Below, piece after piece: positions 50,729-60,222 of a DNA stretch of 64,000 nt. Source of the stretch: Sporosarcina luteola (lineage in GTDB: Bacteria; Bacillota; Bacilli; Bacillales_A; Planococcaceae). Position 1 is the first letter of the stretch. The number at the start of each line of letters is the position of its first letter. Location: assembly GCA_014204635.1 (NCBI GenBank), contig JACHLS010000010.1:62001-126000 (forward strand). The letters are read 5' to 3'. Made by a program: the position numbers and the translations under genes. The notes beneath the pieces were generated by a model. It saw nothing but the letters and a program-made list of their open reading frames with translations, ran no database searches and had not been told where the DNA came from.

Positions 50729-51997
50729 TCAAGCCGTGTTCTTCTCTTGATCTAAATCCAGTTGTGATCCGTCTGCACGGTATAAAATCGGATTGGATTT
50801 ACCAAGGACCGCGTCTTTTGTAATGATGCACTCCGTCACTTCTTCAAGGGATGGGAGTTCATACATAATATCCAACATTATATTTTCAATAATGGATCGC
50901 AATCCCCGAGCCCCTGTCTTCCGTTCGATCGCTTCCTTCGCAATTTCAATCAACGCGTCATCTTCGAAACGAAGCTGCACTCCGTCCATTTCGACCATCT
51001 TTTGATATTGCTTCACGATAGCATTTTTAGGTACAGTAAGAATTTGATACAGCGTGTCTTCATTTAACGGTTCCAATGTCGCCACCACTGGAAGACGTCC
51101 TATGAATTCCGGAATGAGGCCGAACTTCTGAAGATCTTCAGGAATCAATTGAGAAAGTACAGTGCCTTCCTTCTTCTCTTCCTTCTCCTCATTTGATCCA
51201 AATCCGATAACCTTTCGTCCGGTCCGGCGTTTGATGATGTCTTCAATTCCATCGAATGCTCCACCAACAATAAATAAAATGTTGGTTGTATCGATTTGGA
51301 GGAACTCTTGGTGAGGGTGTTTCCGGCCGCCTTGTGGCGGAACGCTGGCAACCGTGCCTTCCAAAATTTTAAGTAATGCCTGTTGAACACCTTCGCCTGA
51401 AACATCACGAGTGATGGATGCATTTTCCGCTTTTCTTGCCACTTTGTCGATCTCATCAATATAGATGATCCCTTTTTCTGCACGCTCAATATCAAAATCG
51501 GCAGCTTGAATTAGTTTCAAGAGGATATTCTCGACATCCTCCCCTACATATCCCGCTTCCGTTAAAGATGTTGCATCCGCAATAGCGAACGGCACATTCA
51601 AAATACGGGCCAATGTTTGGGCAAGCAACGTCTTCCCGCTCCCTGTCGGTCCGATTAGAACGATATTCGACTTGGAAATTTCCACATCGTCGATCTTGCT
51701 GTTGGAGTTCACACGCTTATAATGGTTGTAAACTGCAACCGCCAATGATTTCTTGGCACGATCCTGGCCAATGATATATTCATCAAGGATGCTTTGGATC
51801 TCGCGTGGCTTCGGAACGTCTTTCATTTCGAAGTCCTCGTCCAGACCCACTTCCTCTTCTACGATTTCCGCACACAATTCCACACATTCATCACAAATAT
51901 AAACACCTTGACCGGCTACGAGCTTCCGCACCTGATCCTGGGTTTTCCCACAAAAAGAACAGCTTAAATTATCTTTTTCATCATTAAATTTGAACAT
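50729..51997 (-). CDS. clpX: ATP-dependent Clp protease ATP-binding subunit ClpX
   Basis: ClpX unfolds proteins for ClpP. The 422-residue protein has an N-terminal zinc-binding domain (CSFCGKTQ and CDECVELC), Walker A GPTGSGKT, Walker B YIDEIDK and the pore loop GYVGED. ATG 51997 is six bases after AGGGGTG; an adjacent upstream ATG is closer to that site. It has its own promoter. Confidence 0.97.
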   Translation of the reverse strand: MFKFNDEKDNLSCSFCGKTQDQVRKLVAGQGVYICDECVELCAEIVEEEVGLDEDFEMKDVPKPREIQSILDEYIIGQDRAKKSLAVAVYNHYKRVNSNSKIDDVEISKSNIVLIGPTGSGKTLLAQTLARILNVPFAIADATSLTEAGYVGEDVENILLKLIQAADFDIERAEKGIIYIDEIDKVARKAENASITRDVSGEGVQQALLKILEGTVASVPPQGGRKHPHQEFLQIDTTNILFIVGGAFDGIEDIIKRRTGRKVIGFGSNEEKEEKKEGTVLSQLIPEDLQKFGLIPEFIGRLPVVATLEPLNEDTLYQILTVPKNAIVKQYQKMVEMDGVQLRFEDDALIEIAKEAIERKTGARGLRSIIENIMLDIMYELPSLEEVTECIITKDAVLGKSNPILYRADGSQLDLDQEKNTA

Positions 51998-52021
51998 CAT
52001 GCTCACCCCTATCAAGTGACA

Positions 52022-52050
52022 ATCTTACAAGATTCCCCCGTATTTATCAA
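52022..52050 (-). promoter_or_regulatory. SigA promoter of clpX
   Basis: Minus strand TTGATA (52045-52050), 17-base spacer, TAAGAT (52022-52027), about 20 bases before the ribosome site of clpX and downstream of the tig terminator. Confidence 0.65.
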
Positions 52051-52085
52051 CTAATTAGAATTACGCCCGCAACAGTCTGATCCTA

Positions 52086-52118
52086 TGAAAAACAAGGTAC
52101 GGACTTCCGTACCTTGTT
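52086..52118 (-). terminator. Terminator after tig
   Basis: A 13-pair perfect stem AACAAGGTACGGA / TCCGTACCTTGTT with a two-base centre is followed on the minus strand by TTTC. It lies 24 bases after the tig stop. Confidence 0.85.
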
Positions 52119-52141
52119 ATATTCAGCTAAACATTCGGTTA

Positions 52142-53428
52142 TTATTCAGTGATGTTTGCATTGTCGACAAGAAGCTCAACCGTTTTATTGAAACGAAGGT
52201 CGTTTTCAAGAACGTCTGTGCCGCCAAGTGTCTTTTTAATTTGGTCGATTTCCATGCCAAATTGCTCTGACATTTTTTCAAGCTCTGCATTGATCTCTTC
52301 TTCTGTCACTTCCACGTTTTCCGCTTTCGCGATCGCTTCCAGTGTCAAAGAAACTCGTACGCGGCTTAGTGCATCATCCTTCATTTGGGAACGCAATGCA
52401 GCCTCGTCTTGGCCCGAAAACTGATAGTACAAGTCAAGGTTCATGCCTTGCGTTTGCAAGCGGCGGCCAAAGTCTTCTACCATACGGTCGATTTCGGACT
52501 CGATCATGACTTCCGGAATCTCAACTTCAGCATTTCTCGCTGCCGCTTCCACTAAATCATCGCGAAGAGCTGTTTCAGCTGCGCCTTTTTTCTCTTCAGC
52601 AGTTTTTTCTTTCAATTTAGTACGTAATTCATCAAGTGTTGAAACCTCTTCGTCGATTTCTTTCGCAAGCTCATCGTCCAAAGAAGGAATTTCTTTTGTT
52701 TTAATTTCGTTCACTTTCACTTTGAATACAGCCGGCTGGCCTGCCAATTCAGCTGCATGGTATTCTTCCGGGAATGTCAATTCGACATCTTTTTCTTCAC
52801 CGAGTTTCATGCCAACCATTTGCTCTTCAAAGCCAGGAATGAATGAACCAGAACCAATTTCAAGATCGTACCCTTCTGCTTTGCCGCCCTCAAACGGTTC
52901 TCCGCCTGTAAATCCTTCGAAGTCAAGGTTGACTGTGTCACCGTTTTCAATGGTTCCTTCTTCTTTCACAACCATTTCAGCAAACGCTTGTTGACGATCT
53001 TTTAATTGTTCTTCAACTTCTTCATCTGTAACTTCAGTTTCTTGGCGCTTCACTTCAAGGCCTTTGTACTCACCAAGCTTCACTTCAGGTTTCAGTTGAA
53101 TGTGCGCTTTATAAATAAGTGTTTCGCCTTTTCCGATTTGCTCAACGTCGATTTCCGGCTGAGCAATCGGTTCTACGTCTGCTTCATCCAATGCGTTTGA
53201 ATATGTTTCAGGTAGAACGAAATCAAGAGCATCATTATATAGAGATTCTACTCCATACATTTTTTCAAACATTTTGCGCGGCATTTTTCCTTTACGGAAA
53301 CCAGGCGCTTGCACTTTTTTCACGACTTTGGCAAATGCTTTATCTAGAGCCGCATCAAATTGCTCCGCAGAAACTTCAACTGTTAACGTACCTTTATTAC
53401 CTTCTTGTTTTTCCCATTTAACAGACAT
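52142..53428 (-). CDS. tig: Trigger factor (ribosome-associated chaperone, PPIase)
   Basis: Trigger factor binds near the ribosomal exit tunnel and folds nascent proteins. The 428-residue protein has the ribosome-binding N-domain with [13 protein letters not shown] (family GFRxGKxP signature), an FKBP-type PPIase domain from about 150 to 245 ([15 protein letters not shown]) and a long helical C-domain. GGAGGTATTTTTA precedes the ATG. Confidence 0.98.
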   Translation of the reverse strand: MSVKWEKQEGNKGTLTVEVSAEQFDAALDKAFAKVVKKVQAPGFRKGKMPRKMFEKMYGVESLYNDALDFVLPETYSNALDEADVEPIAQPEIDVEQIGKGETLIYKAHIQLKPEVKLGEYKGLEVKRQETEVTDEEVEEQLKDRQQAFAEMVVKEEGTIENGDTVNLDFEGFTGGEPFEGGKAEGYDLEIGSGSFIPGFEEQMVGMKLGEEKDVELTFPEEYHAAELAGQPAVFKVKVNEIKTKEIPSLDDELAKEIDEEVSTLDELRTKLKEKTAEEKKGAAETALRDDLVEAAARNAEVEIPEVMIESEIDRMVEDFGRRLQTQGMNLDLYYQFSGQDEAALRSQMKDDALSRVRVSLTLEAIAKAENVEVTEEEINAELEKMSEQFGMEIDQIKKTLGGTDVLENDLRFNKTVELLVDNANITE

Positions 53429-53497
53429 TAAAAATACCTCCGAATCATTATGAACAAATATATTCCATCACGTATATACGTCATTTACAACCATTAC

Positions 53498-53525
53498 AGT
53501 ATATCATAGTCTTCCTATCTTTCAA
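53498..53525 (-). promoter_or_regulatory. SigA promoter of tig
   Basis: Minus strand TTGAAA (53520-53525), 16-base spacer, TATACT (53498-53503), giving an untranslated leader of about 65 bases that contains the perfect palindrome CGTATATACG. Confidence 0.65.
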
Positions 53526-53555
53526 CAGATTTAATACAATGGACGTTCCCCCGAT

Positions 53556-54527
53556 TCAGCGATCCAAATCCATATCTACATATCGGATAAAGTCGATTAG
53601 TTCATCGTCCGGGAGCTGTTGCCCTGTCATCAGGCTCTCTATGTATATTTTGTACGCATCCATCACTTCGTCCGGCGTATAGTTCCCCCAACTGAAAGGA
53701 TAGGAGACAATCCCATATTTCCTTATGATCGACTTGACCATCTCTAGTTTGGATGGGTCTTTCTCTAATGTCTGTTCAGCAAGCTGTAAGACATCCCCTG
53801 TCAGCTCGTCTTCATTCGGCAATGGCAGCTGAGCCGGAATCACTTTCATTTCCATGCCGAACTTCCGAATTCCCACTTCTTTTTCATACTTAGCCTGCTT
53901 CAATAATATTAATGAGAAGGTTTTTACAACCGGCGAAACATCATCCGACCTGATAATTCGGGTTAAAACGGGAAGCATGGCGTCCAACTCACTATTTTCT
54001 AAAGAAGCCAGCATCGCCTGCTGCATATCCGTTCCGATCGTCATGAATTCCTCAAAGGAGAAACGTTCAGCGGCTGAATTTCCTTCCTGGTTCCCATACC
54101 GCTCCGAAAGACGTTCATTCAATTCACGCAAGTAGTTGAACTTTTTGATCATTTGTTCCGGTATGATCTGCTCTTCAAAAAGGGTTTCAATCGTTTCTCT
54201 CACTTCGTCGTAATGCTGCAGCTGAATACTGATCGCCAAGTATAATTCCATCGCCGCAATATAATCTGCTGTTCCGCTATAGAGGAGTCGCGCTGCAAAC
54301 TCCTTAGCGCGTGAGAAATCCTTTGTCTCATAGAGCGCGATTGCATATGGGCCAAGAAACTCTACGCTCTCGGGATTGTAACGAATCGCTTGATCAAAAG
54401 CCTCCACCGCTTTTTCAAATTGCTCTAGCTCCACTGCCTGTCTCCCGTCTTCTACCAACTTTTCATAAGCGCCTGGAAAGACAATGACATTGTCTTTCTT
54501 CAGAAGCCTTCCATATTTACGCCGCAA
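53556..54527 (-). CDS. TPR-repeat protein (YsoA-like)
   Basis: The protein carries tetratricopeptide-like helices (AVELEQFEKAVEAFDQAIRYNPES, then AIALYETKDFSRAKEFA) in the first third and a helical C-terminal part of unknown role. B. subtilis has a TPR gene, ysoA, in the same place before tig. TTG 54527 is chosen because AAGGTG lies five bases upstream; the longer reading from ATG 54578 has no ribosome site. The binding partner is unknown. Confidence 0.75.
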   Translation of the reverse strand: MRRKYGRLLKKDNVIVFPGAYEKLVEDGRQAVELEQFEKAVEAFDQAIRYNPESVEFLGPYAIALYETKDFSRAKEFAARLLYSGTADYIAAMELYLAISIQLQHYDEVRETIETLFEEQIIPEQMIKKFNYLRELNERLSERYGNQEGNSAAERFSFEEFMTIGTDMQQAMLASLENSELDAMLPVLTRIIRSDDVSPVVKTFSLILLKQAKYEKEVGIRKFGMEMKVIPAQLPLPNEDELTGDVLQLAEQTLEKDPSKLEMVKSIIRKYGIVSYPFSWGNYTPDEVMDAYKIYIESLMTGQQLPDDELIDFIRYVDMDLDR

Positions 54528-54731
54528 TCGCACACCTTCTTTCTCTCTTCCTTCACTATACCATATAGTATTTTCCATTTAAATTTGTATTATAACTGTT
54601 CACATTATCCATTTGCTTTTACAGCCGCTTACCTTCAATTTCCATTACAAGAAATTAGATTTTCGTGTTACAATAATATCATAAATTTAAGACAAACTGC
54701 CCAAGCGGGAGTTGAGAAGGTTGGTATCTAA

Positions 54732-54959
54732 ATGACCCATTTACGACTCGTTGTGAACAATGAAAAAACTAGCGTCAAACCCGTCTATTCACCAATTTAC
54801 TTCTCAAAAGATCGACCCCTTCTCGTTAAGACGGAACTGCTCGAACGAATCACTGAATACATAGAACCCCAATATCTAGATCTATATATTAGCGCAGCCA
54901 TGGAATGTTTCGCTGATGTCTTAGAGTTAGAAGCTAAGTACAATACTTCAAACAGCTGA
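54732..54959 (+). CDS. Small protein of unknown function
   Basis: The 75-residue protein starts MTHLRLVVNNEKTSV and ends in a helical acidic segment (YLDLYISAAMECFADVLELE). AAGGTTGG lies nine bases before the ATG. A possible weak promoter (TTACAA, 18 bases, TACAAT at 54669-54674) lies upstream and a clear terminator follows, so it is a free-standing gene. No family recognised. Confidence 0.6.
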   Translation: MTHLRLVVNNEKTSVKPVYSPIYFSKDRPLLVKTELLERITEYIEPQYLDLYISAAMECFADVLELEAKYNTSNS

Positions 54960-54986
54960 ATGCATTTTTTACATACAAATTGTTCT

Positions 54987-55018
54987 GACAACCTTGCTTA
55001 TTCTGCAAGGTTGTTTTA
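54987..55018 (+). terminator. Terminator of the small gene at 54732
   Basis: ACAACCTTGC and GCAAGGTTGT form a ten-pair stem with a seven-base loop, followed by TTTATTTT on the plus strand, about 30 bases after the stop codon. Confidence 0.88.
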
Positions 55019-55112
55019 TTTTCTATCCCCCTCAGTGCCGCTCCTTATGCATTTGAAATTAGGTATGAATGGCAATTGGAATGCATAGAATAGGCCGACT
55101 GAATTTGAAGGA

Positions 55113-55913
55113 GTGAGGAGTATACCGTCTTTTGTATTACAATCATTAGAGGAAATTCGCTTCTGGTCAAGAATTATGAAAGAGCATGCATTTTTCTTAA
55201 GTTTGGGTTTTACCGCGGATCAAACAAAACTTATCCAAGAAGCCCGGCAGTATATCGTGATTTTCGAGCAAATCGAAGAGCAGGCCGCTAACTACAATGC
55301 GCAAACGAGTCCAGAAGTAATTCGTCAATTTAACAACCAAGTTTACCAAGCAGCCGCCTCGATTTGGGCATTTAAGCGAAAAGTGCTTGGACTTATTCTC
55401 AGCTGCAAAATCATATCCAATAACATGCCTCTGTTAGTAGACCATATTAGTAGAGAGGCGGCTTACTTTGCAAAGCGCCTCAAAGAATTAAATGAAGGAA
55501 AATTAAAACCTCTGCCAGAAGCTATCATTAAAGAAAACGTCTTCTTTTTACGGATCATGGCGGATCATTCCAAGTTTATCGGACATCTTCTGGATCCCTC
55601 TGAACGTAAACTAGTTGAGCAAGCGAGAGATTTTAGCCATGATTTTGATCAATTGTTGTTTCAAGCGCAAGACCTTGATAGCATGCGCCCGCAATCGGAG
55701 ACAGTTCCGCTTCTTGAACAATTCTTAGACCAAAACAGAGTGTCTGTTGTTTCTCTTCGCGACTTTAAAAAGACTGCCAGAGAACTCATTGAGGCCTGTA
55801 AAATTAAAAGCACCATCCATCCGCTCCTCGCAGATCATGTGTATCGGGAAGCCGATCATTTCTTACACATTATCGATGCTTTTGATGAGCACTTAGTTGC
55901 GTTACAATCATGA
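55113..55913 (+). CDS. DUF2935 domain protein (duplicated helical metal-binding fold)
   Basis: The 266-residue protein is two copies of one helical unit. Each begins with a Phe-rich motif (EIRFWSRIMKEHAFF near 13-27; NVFFLRIMADHSKFI near 146-160) and ends with a His-Glu motif (DHISREAAYF near 109-118; DHVYREADHFL near 243-253). The conserved Glu and His residues look like a ferritin-like metal site. DUF2935 occurs mainly in Bacillota spore formers; function unknown. The start is unsure: GTG 55113 lies directly on the ribosome site AAGGAG. Confidence 0.82.
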   Translation: MRSIPSFVLQSLEEIRFWSRIMKEHAFFLSLGFTADQTKLIQEARQYIVIFEQIEEQAANYNAQTSPEVIRQFNNQVYQAAASIWAFKRKVLGLILSCKIISNNMPLLVDHISREAAYFAKRLKELNEGKLKPLPEAIIKENVFFLRIMADHSKFIGHLLDPSERKLVEQARDFSHDFDQLLFQAQDLDSMRPQSETVPLLEQFLDQNRVSVVSLRDFKKTARELIEACKIKSTIHPLLADHVYREADHFLHIIDAFDEHLVALQS

Positions 55914-55946
55914 ACCGTATTCCTAACAACAGGCAAACAATTACGC

Positions 55947-55980
55947 AAGCATTGGGAACGCATTTTTCTCAATGCTTTTT
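55947..55980 (+). terminator. Terminator of the DUF2935 gene
   Basis: AAGCATTG (55947-55954) pairs with CAATGCTT (55970-55977) and is followed by TTT. It lies about 35 bases after the stop codon at 55913. Confidence 0.7.
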
Positions 55981-56140
55981 ATAATTGTTAGACAAAAGAT
56001 GTCAGCTTTTAACTCGAGACGATTTTCCACTCAATTCATGGTATAGTTGGATTATAATAACGCAGTATCTTTCGTTAAAAAGTATGTAAGATTCTACTTG
56101 CACTGCACTCATTTATCAATATAATGGGAGGCCTCTTTGT

Positions 56141-56914
56141 ATGAACCCAACAAGAAAAAAAATTGCAGTTGTAACAGGTGTAAGCCGTCTGAGAGGAATC
56201 GGAGCGGCTATTTGTCTAGAGTTAGCTGACGCAGGCTATGATATTTTTTTTACCTACTGGACTGCATATGATAAAAAGATGCCTTGGGGAATAAGTGAAG
56301 ACGAACCACTAAAACTACGAGAGGAATTACAAAACAAGGGCATCAGGGCTGTCTGCTCGGAAGTGGATTTAACTGCTGATGAGGGACCTATTCAGCTTTT
56401 TAACAGCGTATGCGAACAACTGGGCGATCCTGATATTCTGATCAACAATGCAACATATTCTACTTCCAATGATATTTCAAATATTACTGCTGATGAACTA
56501 GATAAGCACTATTTGGTTAATGTTCGTGCTACAACGCTAGTAAGTAGTCAATTCGTCAAAGTCTTCACTAAAAAATCAGGGGGAAGAATTGTTAACCTTA
56601 CATCCGGTCAGTTTCAAGGACCTATGTGTGGAGAACTAGCCTATGCCACTACAAAGGGAGCCGTCGATGCTTTAACAATCACGTTGTCAGCGGAGCTTGC
56701 CCCATTAGGAATCACGGTCAATGCCGTTAATCCCGGACCGACCGACACGGGGTGGATGACAGAGGATATAAAGAGGGGCCTAGCACCATTGTTTCCTTTC
56801 GGTAGAGTAGGCGAGCCAAAAGATGCCGCTAAATTGATTGCATTTCTAGTTAGCGAGGACGCAGGTTGGATTACAGGTCAAATCATCCATTCGGAAGGTG
56901 GATTTAAAAGATAA
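56141..56914 (+). CDS. Short-chain dehydrogenase/reductase (SDR) family oxidoreductase
   Basis: The 257-residue protein has the SDR cofactor motif TGVSRLRGIGAA near residues 13-24, INNATYS (NNAG-like) near 105, the active-site Ser in LTSGQ and YATTKG (Tyr-x3-Lys) near 167-172, and the substrate-loop NPGPTDTGWM. The TGxSRxxGIG loop has two extra residues, as in 3-oxoacyl reductase-like resistance-annotated SDRs. NAD(P) dependent; substrate unknown. GGGAGG precedes the ATG. It stands alone. Confidence 0.9.
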   Translation: MNPTRKKIAVVTGVSRLRGIGAAICLELADAGYDIFFTYWTAYDKKMPWGISEDEPLKLREELQNKGIRAVCSEVDLTADEGPIQLFNSVCEQLGDPDILINNATYSTSNDISNITADELDKHYLVNVRATTLVSSQFVKVFTKKSGGRIVNLTSGQFQGPMCGELAYATTKGAVDALTITLSAELAPLGITVNAVNPGPTDTGWMTEDIKRGLAPLFPFGRVGEPKDAAKLIAFLVSEDAGWITGQIIHSEGGFKR

Positions 56915-57266
56915 CACGCATGCAAGGCTAGACTTCATAACTATAATACCTACTCGTTGAAAGATAGCAGATTTCTCTCGGCAAACTAATTTGTACTTCA
57001 TTCTCTTTTTAACAATTTGTCTTTTTCCAAAAGAGCACTTTTGTTGATTGTTTTACTCTTTGATCTCATGCCATGCACCACGGTCGCTTCTGCTATTTGT
57101 TCTAAATGTATATAACCTGCTCCGGCTAGTGCCCTGAGAGCAGGTTTAGATTATCCTTTTGAAGATCCTTTGATAGAATCCTCTCTTCACCTTCCTCTCC
57201 ATTGCAATTAGAGTGACAAGCTGCCCGTCTGTATGATTCCCTATCTGAAACGCTATTTCTGTTGCA
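56915..57266. other. Non-coding gap between the SDR and DUF1835 genes
   Basis: No credible gene is seen in these 352 bases. The only structure is an imperfect hairpin AACCTGCT ... AGCAGGTT near 57116-57148 without a T run. It may end one of the two convergent genes. Confidence 0.5.
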
Positions 57267-58379
57267 TCAACGTAGTTTGATACTGTAATGTCTCATGGAT
57301 TTTGGTATTCCTTTCAACTCGAATACCCCACTGTAAAGTAAATGTCGAATTCGAAATTCTAAGTAATAAATGTCGATATACTCCTCCATACTTTCTAGAA
57401 TTGTACCAATCACACTCCCCGCTGTAATGAAATCTTTCCTCTCTTGCAGATCATGCATTTTTTCTACAGTTTCTATAATGAGAGGATCATAGTAATGATC
57501 TGGTACGCTTTTAATTTCACCGTCTTTCCAAATGCGTAACACTTCTTTCGTTTGAGATAGATCGTCCCATTCCTTTTGAAATCGCAAACACTCCTCACGA
57601 GTTAAAGGTTTGTTCGCATGATGAGATGCATATATACGTCTTATATGTTCCGAACCAATTTGTCCAGTGTGAAAAACAGGTCGCTCTTCTTGCGCATTGG
57701 CCACTTTTACCCAATAGTCAGTCGAATTAATGAGAATGAGGTCATTCGGCTTGTCTCGTAAACAATAGAGGAAAAAGCGCAGACCCGTTTGTTCTCCGGC
57801 ATTATTGCCAAACCAGATATAGATCGGAACATGACTTGGAATACCCTCCATCTCCCGCAATGTATTGGTGAATTTATTGGCATATACATCATCATCTTGT
57901 TCCCAGTTGATGTTATCAGCTAGCCATTCTTTCCGGAAACTTTGCCCTGCCTTCTCATCCATCTTCCAGAGTGGTCCAATTGAAAAGGAATCCGGAAATC
58001 CAATTACGGTTTTCGGCCTTTTCACTCCCACACGCAAAGAACCCGCTGCTGATTCCGTAGCAACAATATGAAACTCGTCCATTCGAATTTCTCCTCTATT
58101 TACATCTCGGACTAGCTGAATCTGTTTATTTATTTCTTCTACTATCTCATTCATACATTCCTGATTTATGACGACTCCATTGCCATGAATTGAAGAACTT
58201 GCCTCGTGATGGAATGTCTCAAAGTCATCTCCCTCATTGATTTCAAATATCTCCCACTTGTAACTTTCTAATTGTATATCCGAAACGGTTACATATTTGT
58301 CCAGTTCCATTTTATAGACCATAACGATATGGGGTTCAAATAAAAAATAGATAAATGGATAACTTGCTTTTGTTTTCAT
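57267..58379 (-). CDS. DUF1835 and DUF3658 domain protein
   Basis: The 370-residue protein has a linker-rich first 100 residues, then a DUF1835 domain (DEFHIVATESAAGSLRVGV near 101-119, followed by FPDSFSIGPLWKM and a conserved Arg/Trp helix) and a C-terminal DUF3658-like part (ITAGSVIGTILESM, then FEIRxLLYSG-type strand near the end). These two domains usually occur together in Bacillales. Biochemical function is not known. Confidence 0.78.
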   Translation of the reverse strand: MKTKASYPFIYFLFEPHIVMVYKMELDKYVTVSDIQLESYKWEIFEINEGDDFETFHHEASSSIHGNGVVINQECMNEIVEEINKQIQLVRDVNRGEIRMDEFHIVATESAAGSLRVGVKRPKTVIGFPDSFSIGPLWKMDEKAGQSFRKEWLADNINWEQDDDVYANKFTNTLREMEGIPSHVPIYIWFGNNAGEQTGLRFFLYCLRDKPNDLILINSTDYWVKVANAQEERPVFHTGQIGSEHIRRIYASHHANKPLTREECLRFQKEWDDLSQTKEVLRIWKDGEIKSVPDHYYDPLIIETVEKMHDLQERKDFITAGSVIGTILESMEEYIDIYYLEFRIRHLLYSGVFELKGIPKSMRHYSIKLR

Positions 58380-58434
58380 GAGAAATAATTCCCTTCATAT
58401 GCCTTCTACCTTCATCCCTTTATTAAAAGACCAT

Positions 58435-58896
58435 TCATTTTATTATCGGCAGGCTCACTTGGCTGACCCAATCCTGAATGATTCGCTCATGAATGGGAAG
58501 TAAATGAGGGAGCTGGTCACGGGAAAAAAATCGATGTTCCCGACTTTCTTCATTGTTTTGAATAAGCTTGCCTGAAAAGCTAGTAGCATGAAATATAATT
58601 TGCACACTGAAAATTTGATCTCCATTCATATATTCCGAAAACCCTTCTCTACCTGAATAAAGACCAAACAACTGTAGCTGTTTAGCTGACAATCCTGTTT
58701 CCTCGAGTGTTTCACGGACAGCGGTCTCATGAAACGTCTCTCCTGGCTCCATCATGCCCCCTGGTATACCCCAAGCATCTCGATCTTTCCGGTGTTGCAG
58801 TAAAATTTGATTATCTTGTTCCAATATAATGCCACAACCCACTGTCATTAGCATGTCATTCCCAATTAGTTTCCGCATTGCTTGAATATAACTCAT
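58435..58896 (-). CDS. NUDIX hydrolase
   Basis: The 153-residue protein carries a full Nudix box at about 46-68 (GGMMEPGETFHE, AVRETLEETGL), which binds the metal that cleaves nucleoside diphosphate-X substrates. Flanking WGIPGG and LLQHRKDRDAW are typical. Substrate cannot be told from sequence. GAGGAGG-like bases precede the ATG at 58896. Confidence 0.92.
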   Translation of the reverse strand: MSYIQAMRKLIGNDMLMTVGCGIILEQDNQILLQHRKDRDAWGIPGGMMEPGETFHETAVRETLEETGLSAKQLQLFGLYSGREGFSEYMNGDQIFSVQIIFHATSFSGKLIQNNEESREHRFFSRDQLPHLLPIHERIIQDWVSQVSLPIIK

Positions 58897-59449
58897 TTTT
58901 CCTCCTCGAGAAATTTTATTTTGATCATCCTAATTTTTGGAGTAATGCCGTCACAAGCAACTTGCCCCAAAAAGTAAACGACTGCCAAGCAGACAGTTGA
59001 AGGAAGTAATACTTTCTTTGGTTATGTAGACGATTTTATAGAGAACATGTTGCTAATAATTCTTTATTTTGTAAGATATAAAAAATAGTTATCTGGTTTT
59101 ACTTTTCATCTGTCCATTCCGGTTAATAGTTCAGGTATGTTGGGCATGTATAGAATTTCATCCTCAATTACTACTACAGCGTTTCGCTCTGAGGCTGATC
59201 ACATAGCTTTCTATTTCTCTCACTTAATTGTGAATACCTCCTGAAGACAACAAATAGAAAGTCTCTTTAAAGAGAGCCCACCTCTTGTCTTTACGAATAA
59301 CATAGGTATTCTAGAAAGAACTTAGAGGTATTCATTTCCTTTTTTTTCACATTTTACTACTATTTCGATATCTGCTACACTATACAACACGACTGCTTAT
59401 TCAACATTCGGAAACAAGCTAGTTTTAGAAGAATAAGAGTATCGATTAT
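58897..59449. other. Non-coding gap before the GNAT gene
   Basis: These 553 AT-rich bases hold no reading frame with a ribosome site. A short palindrome CTCTTTAAAGAG lies near 59260. I see no RNA gene, repeat or mobile-element end. Confidence 0.5.
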
Positions 59450-59470
59450 TTGGAAAGCAGGTATAAAATT

Positions 59471-60016
59471 ATGTCTATACGATTGGAATCAGACCGCTTA
59501 CTTCTACAGCCTTTTAGACAAAAAGATGCCTTTAGAATTAGAGATTTGGCAAACGATAAAGAACTTGCAGATATTCTCGGTCTTCCCCACCCTTATGAAT
59601 TGAAGCATGCCGAGGATTGGATTGCATCGCAATCTGTACTGATAAAAGACGGGAATGAATACCCTTTAACTATTGCTTTGAAGGAGACAAATGAAATTAT
59701 CGGTACGATTACCATAAGAATTGATAAACGTAATCGTAAAGGAGAACTCGGATATTGGATCGGCAAAGCTTATACCGGGAACGGATTTGCGACAGAAGCC
59801 GTACAGAAGATAATAGAATTTGGATTTCACCAATTAAAGCTAAATAAAATTTGGGCATCCGTATTAACGAGAAATAGTTCTTCAAAACTCGTTTTGAAGA
59901 ACTCTGGACTTCAAAAGGAAGGAACGTTAAAGCAAAATAAGATTTTACATAATGTATATGAAGATATTGATATGTATGGCATCTTACTTTCGGAATACAC
60001 CAAAATATGCAAATAA
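59471..60016 (+). CDS. GNAT acetyltransferase (RimJ/RimL type)
   Basis: The 181-residue protein has the RimJ/RimL-type opening (LESDRLLLQPFRQKDAFRI) and the acetyl-CoA loop GYWIGKAYTGNGFATEAV near 98-115, followed by the LNKIWASVLTRNSSSKLVL helix. Members acetylate protein N-termini or small amines. ATG 59471 follows GCAGGT by eight bases; an upstream TTG at 59450 is less likely. Confidence 0.9.
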   Translation: MSIRLESDRLLLQPFRQKDAFRIRDLANDKELADILGLPHPYELKHAEDWIASQSVLIKDGNEYPLTIALKETNEIIGTITIRIDKRNRKGELGYWIGKAYTGNGFATEAVQKIIEFGFHQLKLNKIWASVLTRNSSSKLVLKNSGLQKEGTLKQNKILHNVYEDIDMYGILLSEYTKICK

Positions 60017-60222
60017 AGCACTTGCTTTTGTGTTTTCTCATCTATGCTCCCCACCTAATCCATTGCATGCTTACGTGTCGCTTTGCAATCAATCCTCATA
60101 AGATGATTCAACATTCCAAAAAGATTATTTACCAATGACTAGCCATACCAGGGCATAGTGGTGCAAGAAAGTCTATTAAAACCAAAACGAATATCAGTAT
60201 TGACGAGAAAGGAGAGTAGCTA

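Noticed and set aside
57116-57148. Hairpin with AACCTGCT/AGCAGGTT arms as a terminator
   Set aside because: No T run follows on either strand; kept only as a remark in the gap entry.
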